Counted from the first letter of the stretch, positions 7,057-14,277 are shown. The stretch: DNA of 28,631 nucleotides from an uncultured Pseudomonadota bacterium (GCA_937983055.1 CALJLA010000079.1:1-28631), one strand, 5' to 3'. Numbers and translations: made by a program. The notes: generated by a model not told the origin, from the sequence alone.

Positions 7057-7421
7057 CTCTCTCTACCCCTCCTTCCGGTCTTCCGGAAACCGGCGCTTTA
7101 GCGCCGGTTTTTTTTGGCTGCAATCCATGCCACAGTGGCCACGGCGCGCGCAAAGCACGGGAGAAACTCCTGGCAAACCACCAGGGTTCCGAAAACTCGC
7201 ATAGCGGCTGACAGGCGGAACACGAGCACGCCACGACACGAAGAACGATCGGCTCCCTGGAACGCGCTCGTCCTCCGCGCTCTATGCGCTCTCGGTGCCT
7301 CTGCGTCGAGGCCGTCTGATACCGGCCGCGGACCGGCGCGTCGGGCCCCGAAGTCCGGCTCAGCGCTTGAATCGTCCCGCTGCACCCTATGACGTGCAGG
7401 AGAAGGCCGACACAACCGGCT
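7057..7421. other. Intergenic region, 365 bases
   Basis: After the terminator at 7088-7115 I see no gene, RNA or strong structure up to the stop codon of the minus-strand TRAP permease at 7422. Open frames here are short and have no family-like features. GCCG/CGGC arms near 7405-7422 could form a weak hairpin past the permease stop. Confidence 0.5.
7088..7115 (+). terminator. Rho-independent terminator after the amidohydrolase unit
   Basis: A perfect 9-bp stem (AACCGGCGC at 7088-7096 with GCGCCGGTT at 7101-7109), a TTTA loop and a run of T to 7115. It closes the 5188-7056 transcription unit. Confidence 0.93.
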
Positions 7422-8840
7422 TTACTCTAGAAAGCCGACCGACCTCGGCAGCCACAGCGCGAGCTGCGGAAAGGCGATTACCAGCAACAGCGCCAGCATC
7501 TGCAGCACGACGAACGGAATGATGCCGCGATAGATGTGCCCCATGTTGATCGAGGGCGGCACCGTGCCTTTCATATAGAAAAGCGTGAAGCCGAACGGCG
7601 GCGTCAGGAACGAAGTCTGCAGGTTCACCGACATCATGATCACGAACCAGGTCAGGAACAGTATTGGCCCGCCAGCGCCGACGTGAGCGCTGAAATCCAG
7701 GCCCTGCAGCACCGGCGCGAACACCGGCAGCACGATCAGGCAGATCTCGATCCAGTCGAAGAAGAAACCCAGCACGAACACCAGCACCATCAGAAAAGTC
7801 AGGATCTCCCAGCCGGTGTCGAGGCCCGCCGCCTTCAGCACCTCGACTACCAGATCGTCGCCGCCGAGCGCACGGAAAACAAACGAGAACAGCGTGGCGC
7901 CGAACACGATGAAGAACACCATCGCATTGGTCAGCGCCGAGCTCTCGATCGTCTCCTTAAGGGTCTTCATGTCGAGCCGGCGGTTGAACAACGCAAGAAT
8001 CAGCGCGCCGGCCACGCCGACGCCCGCCGCCTCGGTAGGCGTAGCCCAGCCGCCGAAGATCGACCCCAGCACCATCACGATCAGGAAGGTCGGCGGCAGC
8101 CACCGCTCGCCCCTCATCGCCAAGACCTCGGCGGCGCTCCGCCGCTGAAGGCCGGTGGCTCGTACCCGCGGTACCGGGCCGTTGTGCCTCGTTAGCGGCG
8201 GCTCCAGTTCCGGCTTGAGAAAGCTCAGCCCGCCGAGATAGACGAGATACAGCAGCGACAGGAGCAGGCCGGGCACCACCGCGGCGGCGAACAGCGCGCC
8301 CACCGACACCGACAGCAGGTCGCCCATGATCACCAGCATGATTGACGGCGGGATGAGAATCCCGAGCGTGCCCGCAGAAGCGATGGTGCCCACCGCCATC
8401 TCCTTGCTGTAGCCGCGCTCCATCATCGTCGGCAGGGCAATCAGCGTCAGCATCACCACCGATGCGCCGACGATGCCGGTAGTGGCGGCCATGATGGTGC
8501 CCATCAGGGTGACCGACATCGCCAGGCCGCCCGGCACCCGCCGCAACAGCACCTGCAAACAGTGCAGCAGATCGTTGGCCACGCCGCTGCGCTCCAGGAT
8601 GGTGCCCATGAAGATGAACATCGGCACCGCAACCAGAATCGGGTTAGACGCCGCCGACCCCCACACCCGCGGCAACAGGTTGAAGAACTGCACCGGCTGG
8701 AACACATCGAGCAGGATGCCCAGCCCGCCAAACAGAATGGCGATGCCGCCCAGCACGAACGCGACCGGAAAACCGCAGAACAGCGCGATGGCCAGCACGA
8801 AGAACAGGATCAGCGACAGGTGGTGGGCAAGCCAGTGCAT
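7422..8840 (-). CDS. dctM: TRAP transporter large permease, second copy
   Basis: A 472-residue, highly hydrophobic inner-membrane protein of the DctM family, the sodium-coupled large permease of TRAP transporters. Typical blocks: FCGFPVAFVLGG near the N-terminus, VPMFIFMG, TGIVGASVVML, the ILIPPSIMLVIMGD segment, GWATPTEAAGVG, and the C-terminal QTSFLTPPFGFTLFYMKG. It is almost residue-for-residue the same as the permease at 9154-10539 over the first 200 and last 100 residues. It differs mainly in a cytoplasmic loop (about 212-245), which is longer and Arg-rich here. The start at 8840 matches the paralog's MxWLxHHL; its ribosome site is weak, unlike the paralog's. A 313-base gap separates it from the first permease, so it may be transcribed on its own. 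It has no DctQ or DctP of its own. Confidence 0.93.
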   Translation of the reverse strand: MHWLAHHLSLILFFVLAIALFCGFPVAFVLGGIAILFGGLGILLDVFQPVQFFNLLPRVWGSAASNPILVAVPMFIFMGTILERSGVANDLLHCLQVLLRRVPGGLAMSVTLMGTIMAATTGIVGASVVMLTLIALPTMMERGYSKEMAVGTIASAGTLGILIPPSIMLVIMGDLLSVSVGALFAAAVVPGLLLSLLYLVYLGGLSFLKPELEPPLTRHNGPVPRVRATGLQRRSAAEVLAMRGERWLPPTFLIVMVLGSIFGGWATPTEAAGVGVAGALILALFNRRLDMKTLKETIESSALTNAMVFFIVFGATLFSFVFRALGGDDLVVEVLKAAGLDTGWEILTFLMVLVFVLGFFFDWIEICLIVLPVFAPVLQGLDFSAHVGAGGPILFLTWFVIMMSVNLQTSFLTPPFGFTLFYMKGTVPPSINMGHIYRGIIPFVVLQMLALLLVIAFPQLALWLPRSVGFLE

Positions 8841-8914
8841 GGTTGCGTCCCCGGGTGGCCGCACACGCCTGGACGCACGCAGTACCTGCGCGCACCGGGC
8901 AGCGGTTCAGGTTA

Positions 8915-8925
8915 TGACAATGTCA
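8915..8925. promoter_or_regulatory. Palindromic TGACAATGTCA, candidate operator
   Basis: A perfect 5-1-5 inverted repeat, 75-85 bases upstream of the second dctM copy (start 8840). Size and position fit a dimeric repressor or activator site. No cognate regulator can be named from the window. Confidence 0.3.
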
Positions 8926-9105
8926 GGAAAGAATGGGATGGGCGCGGGACGATAGACCCGGCCAGAGACCCTGCTTCGCGGCGCCTTCAGGCAGCGCGGC
9001 AAGCCCCGCCGTTGCGGCGGATTGCTCACGGCAAAACGGGCGCATTTGCCCCCCTCCCCGCTTTCGATCTTGTTGTGCGACCGGCATGCACCGGTCTGGC
9101 GACGC

Positions 9106-9118
9106 AGTATACGCGAGC
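9106..9118 (-). promoter_or_regulatory. GTATACT box, possible -10, between the dctM copies
   Basis: On the minus strand this reads GCTCGCGTATACT, nearly the same as GCTCGGCGTATACT upstream of dctP (12385-12398). TATACT resembles a sigma-70 -10. No convincing -35 is seen. It may be a promoter for the second permease or a leftover of a duplicated promoter. Confidence 0.3.
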
Positions 9119-9153
9119 GCCGACTTAAAGCCAGCGCCCGTGTCGCCGGCGCG

Positions 9154-10539
9154 TCAGTTCAGGAAACCGACCGTCTTGGGCAGCCACAGCGCGAGCTGCG
9201 GAAACGCGAGGATCAGGATCAGCCCGGTGAGCTGCAGCAGCACGAACGGAATGATGCCGCGGTAGATTTGCCCCATGTTGATCGACGGCGGCACCGTGCC
9301 CTTCATGTAGAAGAGCGTGAAGCCGAACGGCGGGGTCAAAAAAGAGGTCTGCAGGTTTACCGACAGCATGATCACGAACCAGGTCAGAAACAGGATCGGC
9401 CCGCCGTCGCCCAGGTGCGGCCCGAAATCCACGCCCTGCAGCACCGGCGCAAACACCGGCAGCACGATCAGCGTGATTTCGATCCAGTCGAAGAAGAAGC
9501 CCAGGGCGAAGGTGAGAATCAGCATGAACGCGAGAATTTCCCATCCGGTGGTGATGCCCATCGCCGCCAGCAGCTCAATAATCAATTCGTCGCCGCCGAG
9601 CGAGCGGAACACATAGGAGAACAGCGTTGCCCCGAACACGATGAAAAACACCATCGCGTTGGTGAGCCCGGCGCGCTCGATCACATCGCGCAGCGTCTTC
9701 CAGGTCAGCGACCCGTTTATGCGCGCGAGCAGCATGGCGCCCAGAGCTCCGACGCCGGCCGCCTCGGTGGGCGTTGCCCAGCCGCCGAATATCGAACCCA
9801 GCACCAGCACGATCAGGAACACCGGCGGGAAGAAGCTCTTGCCGATCATCCGCCAGAACTCGCCGGCGGTTTTCGGGCCAATGTCGTCGGGCAGCGCGGG
9901 CGCCTTTCCGGGTTTGAGGAAACTCGTCGTGCCGATGAAGGCGAGATACAGAAAGGCCAGAATCAACCCCGGCACCACTGCCGCGGCGAACAGCGCGCCC
10001 ACCGACACCGACAGCAGGTCGCCCATGATCACCAGCATGATCGAAGGCGGGATGAGAATCCCCAGCGTGCCCGCCGAAGCAATGGTGCCCACCGCAAGCT
10101 GGCTGTCGTAGCCACGCTGCAGCATCGACGGCAGCGCGATCATCGTTAGCATCACCACCGAAGCGCCAACAATGCCGGTGGTGGCGGCCATGATGGTGCC
10201 CATCAGGGTGACCGACATCGCCAGCCCGCCGGGAATGCGCCGCAGCAGCACCTGCAGACAGTGCAGCAGGTCGTTGGCGACACCGCTGCGCTCCAGCATC
10301 GTGCCCATGAAAATGAACATCGGCACCGCCACCAGGATTGGGTTCGACGCCGCCGTTCCCCACACCCGCGGCAGCAGGTTGAAGAACTGCACCGGCTGGA
10401 ACACATCAAGCAGGATGCCCAGCCCGCCGAACAGAATGGCGATGCCGCCGAGCACGAACGCCACCGGAAAACCGCAGAACAGCGACAGCGCGAGGACGAA
10501 GAACAGGATCAGTGCGAGATGGTGAATCAGCCACTGCAT
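9154..10539 (-). CDS. dctM: TRAP transporter large permease, first copy
   Basis: A 461-residue DctM-family membrane protein that forms the sodium-driven transport channel of the tripartite transporter with DctQ and the binding protein. It has the same signature blocks as its paralog at 7422-8840 (FCGFPVAFVLGG, IPPSIMLVIMGD, WATPTEAAG, SFLTPPFGFTLFYMKG) but a shorter central loop. It follows dctQ by 10 bases. GAGGAG lies 6-7 bases before the ATG at 10539, so it is the permease co-translated with dctQ. The order dctP-dctQ-dctM is the standard TRAP operon. A downstream second copy is unusual and points to a local duplication. Confidence 0.96.
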   Translation of the reverse strand: MQWLIHHLALILFFVLALSLFCGFPVAFVLGGIAILFGGLGILLDVFQPVQFFNLLPRVWGTAASNPILVAVPMFIFMGTMLERSGVANDLLHCLQVLLRRIPGGLAMSVTLMGTIMAATTGIVGASVVMLTMIALPSMLQRGYDSQLAVGTIASAGTLGILIPPSIMLVIMGDLLSVSVGALFAAAVVPGLILAFLYLAFIGTTSFLKPGKAPALPDDIGPKTAGEFWRMIGKSFFPPVFLIVLVLGSIFGGWATPTEAAGVGALGAMLLARINGSLTWKTLRDVIERAGLTNAMVFFIVFGATLFSYVFRSLGGDELIIELLAAMGITTGWEILAFMLILTFALGFFFDWIEITLIVLPVFAPVLQGVDFGPHLGDGGPILFLTWFVIMLSVNLQTSFLTPPFGFTLFYMKGTVPPSINMGQIYRGIIPFVLLQLTGLILILAFPQLALWLPKTVGFLN

Positions 10540-10549
10540 CGCGCGCTCC

Positions 10550-11116
10550 TCAGTCGACCATCTGAAAGGCGGCAAACGAGGCCGATTTGCGCAACCGCTC
10601 CGGGCCGTACAGGAACACGAAGATGCGAATCATCACCGACAGCACGCCGGCCAGCAGCATGATCAGGCCGATGGAAATGAAGCTTTTTGGTATCCAACGA
10701 TATGGCAGGCCGTTGGCCGACGGCGAGCCCTCGCCATCCACCCAGGCGATCCAGGTGAAGTCGACGCTGAAATAGATCGCCAGCAGGCAGTAGGGCAGGG
10801 CGAACAGCAGGCAGCCGCCCAGCTCGATCCAGGCCTGCCGCCGCGGGTTCATCTGCGACACCAGGATGTCGATGCGCACATGCGAATTCTTGATGTATCC
10901 CACGCCCAGCCAGAACGAAAAGAGCGCGGTGTGCAGATGCCATTCCAGCTCCTGCAGACGGGTGGAACCGAAGCCGGGCAGCTGGTAGCCCATCTTGCGA
11001 CTGAGCACATCGAACACGATCACCGCCGTGGTGACGAGGAACAGCCAGCCCACCGCCATCGCCACCCGCTCCAGCACCCGGTTGATGGCGTCGCTCGCCG
11101 CCAGCAGTTTGTCCAT
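10550..11116 (-). CDS. dctQ: TRAP transporter small permease
   Basis: A 188-residue membrane protein with four predicted helices (about residues 18-36, 58-76, 98-118 and 144-168). Marks of DctQ are the first-helix VIVFDVLSRKMGY, the middle block LQELEWHLHTALFSFWLGVGYIKNSHVRID and the amphipathic loop before the last helix. The protein supports the large permease and binding-protein docking. It is shortly upstream of dctM and 85 bases downstream of dctP. The dctP-dctQ spacer contains an 8-bp GC hairpin, so its level may be lower than that of the binding protein. Confidence 0.95.
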   Translation of the reverse strand: MDKLLAASDAINRVLERVAMAVGWLFLVTTAVIVFDVLSRKMGYQLPGFGSTRLQELEWHLHTALFSFWLGVGYIKNSHVRIDILVSQMNPRRQAWIELGGCLLFALPYCLLAIYFSVDFTWIAWVDGEGSPSANGLPYRWIPKSFISIGLIMLLAGVLSVMIRIFVFLYGPERLRKSASFAAFQMVD

Positions 11117-11146
11117 GTTCAGTCTCCCCGCCTTGTCTCAGGTGCG

Positions 11147-11178
11147 GCGCCGCCCTCGACCGCTGAAATCGGCGGCGC
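11147..11178 (-). promoter_or_regulatory. Hairpin in the dctP-dctQ spacer
   Basis: GCGCCGCC (11147-11154) pairs with GGCGGCGC (11171-11178) with a 16-base loop, between the dctP stop and the dctQ start. There is no T run. Such intercistronic stems are known in transporter operons to stabilise the upstream binding-protein message or cut readthrough; that role is inferred here. Confidence 0.4.
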
Positions 11179-11201
11179 GCGCATCGGTTCGAATCAGCTC
11201 T

Positions 11202-12311
11202 TTACTGCGCGGCAGAGCGCAGATACCCGTAGTCGCGCCAGATCGCGTAGTTGTCGCGGAACGCGGCATACGAATCGTAGACTTTCTTGAAGCTGGGATT
11301 CGCGGCCGACTCCTCCGCCACCACCTCGTTCCACGCTTTCTCGTAGGCCTTCAGGATCTCCGGCGACCAGCGCATGATCTTCACGCCGTGCTTGTCGCGC
11401 ATCTCCCGCATCGCTTTCCACTGGGTGGCTTCGCCCTCGGCCATGATCTGGCGCACCATGTCCCCGCAGGCCAGCTCGATGATCGCTTTCTGCGAATCGG
11501 CGAGCGAGTCCCACTTGGCCTTGTTGATGAACAGGTCGATGATCGAGGCCTGCTGGTGCCAGCCGGGGAAGTAGTAGTACTTCGCCACCTGGTAGAAACC
11601 GAGCTTCTCGTCGAGCGACGGATTGGAGAACTCGGTGGCGTCGATGGTGCCGAGCTGCAACGCCTGGAAGATATCGCCCGGCGCCAAGAGCTGGGTGGCA
11701 ACGCCCAGCTTTTCCATCACTTTCGCGCCCAGGCCGAAGAAACGCATCTTCAGCCCGCGCAGGTCCGCAACGGTCTTGATTTCCTTCCGGAACCAGCCGG
11801 AGGCTTCCGGCGGCTGGATGCCGCAGGGCATGGAATGGATGTTGTGCGGCGCGAACATCTCGTTCTGCAGCTCGAGCCCACCGCCGTAGTACATCCACGC
11901 CAGGAATTCCGGCATGTCCGGCCCGAACGGCACGGTGGAGAAGAAATTGAACGTCGAGTCGGTGCCCGCGAAGAAGCCGGGGCTCGACCACGCCAGGTCC
12001 ACCGAACCCTTCGACACCGCCTGGATCGATTCCAGCCCGGGCACCAGCGCGCCAGGTTCGTACAGCTTGAGGGTGATGCTGCCGGCCGAGGCGCGCTGAA
12101 CCCGATCGACCAGTTTCTTGGCACCTTCACCGACCAGGGTCAGGCTGGTGGGATAGACACTCACCATGTTCCAGGTGACCGGCTGCGCCTTGCCGTCGCT
12201 GGCCGCGGGCGCCGCGGCCTGGTCCGGCGCGCCACCGTCCCCGCACGATACGATCAGTGGAACGATGGCGGCACACAGTGCCGCGGCCAGAATGCCGGAC
12301 CGCTTGCTCAT
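11202..12311 (-). CDS. dctP: TRAP transporter substrate-binding protein, TakP-like, predicted lipoprotein
   Basis: A 369-residue DctP-family receptor. The N-terminus is a lipoprotein signal: a hydrophobic core ending in IVS|C23, then GDGG and an Ala/Pro-rich linker before the domain begins at VTWNMVSVYP. Blocks such as FFSTVPFGPDMPEFLAWMYYGGG, SGWFRKEI and KYYYFPGWHQQAS resemble TakP, the 2-oxoacid receptor of Rhodobacter, more than the C4-dicarboxylate DctP. A monocarboxylate or 2-oxoacid ligand is therefore more likely, though not proven. GGAGGAG precedes the ATG at 12311. A lipid anchor is not the rule for TRAP receptors of Gram-negative bacteria, which are usually free in the periplasm. 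It is the first gene of dctPQM and follows the cytochrome gene after 132 bases. Confidence 0.93.
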   Translation of the reverse strand: MSKRSGILAAALCAAIVPLIVSCGDGGAPDQAAAPAASDGKAQPVTWNMVSVYPTSLTLVGEGAKKLVDRVQRASAGSITLKLYEPGALVPGLESIQAVSKGSVDLAWSSPGFFAGTDSTFNFFSTVPFGPDMPEFLAWMYYGGGLELQNEMFAPHNIHSMPCGIQPPEASGWFRKEIKTVADLRGLKMRFFGLGAKVMEKLGVATQLLAPGDIFQALQLGTIDATEFSNPSLDEKLGFYQVAKYYYFPGWHQQASIIDLFINKAKWDSLADSQKAIIELACGDMVRQIMAEGEATQWKAMREMRDKHGVKIMRWSPEILKAYEKAWNEVVAEESAANPSFKKVYDSYAAFRDNYAIWRDYGYLRSAAQ

Positions 12312-12384
12312 GCTCTCTCCTCCCGCGTTGATCCGCTGCCTGCAGCCGTATCGCAGCGCCGCGGACAGTCGTTGATTTTTCGGG

Positions 12385-12398
12385 AGTATACGCCGAGC
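12385..12398 (-). promoter_or_regulatory. GTATACT box, possible -10, upstream of dctP
   Basis: Reads GCTCGGCGTATACT on the minus strand, about 75 bases before the dctP start. TATACT fits a sigma-70 -10; the -35 is poor. The same box occurs between the two dctM genes (9106-9118). It suggests dctP has a promoter of its own in addition to any readthrough from the cytochrome gene. Confidence 0.35.
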
Positions 12399-12400
12399 CA

Positions 12401-12418
12401 CCCCTTCATCAGAAGGGG
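12401..12418 (-). terminator. Hairpin after the cytochrome gene
   Basis: CCCCTTC and GAAGGGG form a perfect 7-bp stem with a 4-base loop, 26 bases past the stop of the cytochrome gene. There is no T run after it on the minus strand, so it would at most attenuate transcription into dctP. Confidence 0.35.
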
Positions 12419-12443
12419 CATGCGCCGCGCGCGGCCACGCACG

Positions 12444-13892
12444 TCAGATCGAGTCGAGAAAAAACAGCAGTGCGTCGCGCTCGTCTCGCTTCATGCTACG
12501 AAACGCCTCGCGCGCGCCTTCTGCCTCGCCGCCGTGCCAAAGAATTGCCTCAGTGGCGTTGCGCGCGCGGCCATCGTGCAGCATCGCGCGGCTGCCGGCC
12601 ACTTTCTGCGACAGGCCCAATCCCCACAACGGCGGCGTCCGCCAGTCGCGTCCACCGGCCTCGAACTCCGGCCGGTGGTCGGCCAGCGCCTCGCCCATGT
12701 CGTGCAGCAGCAGGTCGGTGTAAGCGCGAAATCGCTGGTTGGCAAGTTGCGGCAGCTTCGGAAACTCGGCGGCGGTGCGCAGCTCCGGCACGTGACACAC
12801 CGCGCACTGCGCCTGTGTGAACAGCGCCTCGCCACGGGCGAAACGCGGATCGTCGACGTTGCGCCGTGCCGGCACCGCCAGCGCCTGGGTCCACAATTCC
12901 AGCTCGTCCCAGTTCACGTCGATAAGCTCCGGTTGGTTGCCGGGCGGCTGCGCCGCGCAGTCTGTCTGCACCGGCGGGCAATTCTCCTTGTCGAACAGCG
13001 AAGAGGTCACGCCGAGATCGCCGTGAAACGCCGCGGCAATCTGCTGGCGGATGGAGGGCTGGTTCGCCTTCCAGCCAAAACGGCCCAGCGCGATTTTCTT
13101 GCCGATTGCGTCCCAGACGCGGTTGGGCCGCCCGTTGTAGCCGAGCGCTTGCTGGCGCTGCGCGATCGCGAGCAGGTCCGCTTCGGGCACCGCCTCGAGC
13201 AGCCCCAGGCCGAATAGGGGTTGGGCGAGGCGCAGCGATGTCATGATCCCGTCGCCCAGCGGGCCGAACATCGGCCGTTCGATGCGCAGCCGCGGCGCAC
13301 GCAGCGGCACCCGTTCGCCGTCGGCGAAAGTCGCAAAGGTCTCGATCCAGTCGACATAGACATCGGCTTCCTGCGCCACCCGCTCGCCAAGATAGGTGCC
13401 GTGGAGATCCTGCCCCATCAGTCCCTGGTTCTGAATCTGGTCGCCGTAGTGCGGATGCGGTTTCGGCGCGCCATGCTCGTCCACGCCGGGGATGGACAGT
13501 CGCACCAGCATCGAAAACAACTGCTCGTCCGCCTTCTGCGGCGGCTTGCCACGCCCGCCGCCCACATGGCACGCGGAGCAGCGGTCGGCAATGAAGGTGG
13601 GGCCCAAACCCCAGTCCCCGCCAATCGATGGAAACTGCACCCATTTCTGGTTGAAATGCACCCGGCCGCGCATGAACACCTGGCGCTGGCGGTAAGTGAG
13701 CACGGGCGCCGGTTCCGCGAACGCATGCTCGTCAAAGCGCTCGATGGTGAAGTCGCCGGCGGACCGGCGCCGCTCGTCAGGCGCTTCGCCCTGCGCCGCG
13801 GCCACACCCGGCAGCGCAAACAGCAACAGCGCCGCGCCGGCGGCGCACCGCAACCACCTGCCGGCACCGCCTAAATGTAACGACTGCCTCAT
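12444..13892 (-). CDS. Di-heme cytochrome c, DUF1111 (di-heme oxidoreductase/peroxidase-like) family
   Basis: A 482-residue periplasmic protein. Residues 1-34 are a Sec signal peptide (Arg-rich start, hydrophobic core, cut after VAAAQ). It has two c-type heme sites: CSACH at 105-109 in GPTFIADRCSACHV-GGGRG, and CAVCH at 363-367. The C-terminal block MLHDGRARNATEAILWHGGEA (split here at residues 437-457) is characteristic of the DUF1111 family, known as di-heme oxidoreductases distantly related to MauG/CcpA-type peroxidases. The true reaction is not known for most members. A good ribosome site (GGAGAG) supports the start at 13892; an upstream extension lacks one. A sigma-54 type -24/-12 element lies 72-87 bases upstream, and the divergent gene encodes a sigma-54 activator, so conditional expression is likely. 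Confidence 0.92.
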   Translation of the reverse strand: MRQSLHLGGAGRWLRCAAGAALLLFALPGVAAAQGEAPDERRRSAGDFTIERFDEHAFAEPAPVLTYRQRQVFMRGRVHFNQKWVQFPSIGGDWGLGPTFIADRCSACHVGGGRGKPPQKADEQLFSMLVRLSIPGVDEHGAPKPHPHYGDQIQNQGLMGQDLHGTYLGERVAQEADVYVDWIETFATFADGERVPLRAPRLRIERPMFGPLGDGIMTSLRLAQPLFGLGLLEAVPEADLLAIAQRQQALGYNGRPNRVWDAIGKKIALGRFGWKANQPSIRQQIAAAFHGDLGVTSSLFDKENCPPVQTDCAAQPPGNQPELIDVNWDELELWTQALAVPARRNVDDPRFARGEALFTQAQCAVCHVPELRTAAEFPKLPQLANQRFRAYTDLLLHDMGEALADHRPEFEAGGRDWRTPPLWGLGLSQKVAGSRAMLHDGRARNATEAILWHGGEAEGAREAFRSMKRDERDALLFFLDSI

Positions 13893-13963
13893 CCGCACTC
13901 TCCGAATCTGATTTGCCGACCGACGGCGCTCCGGCACCGGGCAAGCGACCCGCGCGTCGCCGG

Positions 13964-13979
13964 TGCAATTGCCGTACCG
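13964..13979 (-). promoter_or_regulatory. Sigma-54 (RpoN) -24/-12 promoter for the cytochrome gene
   Basis: On the minus strand it reads CGGTACGGCAATTGCA against the consensus TGGCACGNNNNTTGCA. The invariant GG and GC are exactly 10 bases apart, and ACG and TTGCA also match. Transcription would start near 13953, about 60 bases before the ATG at 13892. The divergent sigma-54 activator gene and the upstream paired boxes make this a strong call without experiment. Confidence 0.78.
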
Positions 13980-14091
13980 GCTCAGGCCACCATCGCTCAG
14001 CGCGCAACTGTAACGCGAACCGGCCCGCAAGACGACGATGGCGCAGCGCATCATCGCCGTCCAGGGCTCGCAACCCACCGAAAGCTAAGGG

Positions 14092-14100
14092 GACAACTGT
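14092..14100 (+). promoter_or_regulatory. Upstream activator box 1 (GACAACTGT)
   Basis: A nine-base box repeated in inverted orientation at 14167-14175. It is about 140 bases upstream of the predicted sigma-54 start site, the usual distance for an enhancer. GACA/TGTC-like half-sites give it local dyad symmetry. The likely ligand is the activator encoded from 14278. Confidence 0.55.
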
Positions 14101-14166
14101 GTCAATGCGATGGCATCCATGCAACAGGTGTCGCATCGCGATGGCTGCACGATCGTCGGCAGCGCG

Positions 14167-14175
14167 ACAGTTGTC
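14167..14175 (-). promoter_or_regulatory. Upstream activator box 2 (inverted GACAACTGT)
   Basis: ACAGTTGTC is the exact reverse complement of the box at 14092-14100. Here it is part of the full palindrome-like GACAGTTGTC. The position is about 220 bases upstream of the sigma-54 start and 103 bases before the activator's start codon, so it could serve both activation and autoregulation. Confidence 0.55.
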
Positions 14176-14277
14176 TCAGTACATTCTGTTCACTGCGGAA
14201 GTGCTGTGCTAATTTCCGCGTCATACCAGAAGAAGAAGACCGTCGTCGGCAGAACGACCACCCGGGAGGAGGCATCC

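Larger units (their letters stand above)
8841..9153. other. Spacer between the two dctM copies, 313 bases
   Basis: No gene was seen. On the minus strand it carries a GTATACT box (9106-9118 region) that matches the box upstream of dctP, and a palindrome TGACAATGTCA at 8915-8925. The length and these sites suggest that the downstream permease has its own promoter rather than depending only on readthrough. Confidence 0.5.
13893..14277. other. Divergent regulatory region between cytochrome and activator genes, 385 bases
   Basis: No gene was seen. It contains the sigma-54 type promoter for the cytochrome gene (13964-13979) and two inverted GACAACTGT boxes (14092-14100, 14167-14175). Between the boxes there are further short repeats (GCGATGG twice, ATGGCATCCAT). 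The ribosome site of the activator, GGGAGGAGG, closes the region. Confidence 0.7.

Noticed and set aside
10995..13217. Very long plus-strand open frame antisense to dctP and the cytochrome gene
   Set aside because: It is an antisense shadow of clearly coding genes; its translation is Arg/His/Gln-rich low-complexity without domains, a usual product of high-GC codon bias.
14112..14125. TGGCATCCATGCA as a plus-strand -24/-12 promoter for the activator gene
   Set aside because: GG and GC are 7 bases apart instead of 10, so it cannot be a sigma-54 promoter.
14181..14189. ACATTCTGT as a third activator box
   Set aside because: It shares only ACA and TGT with the other boxes and has a three-base centre; too weak to list.
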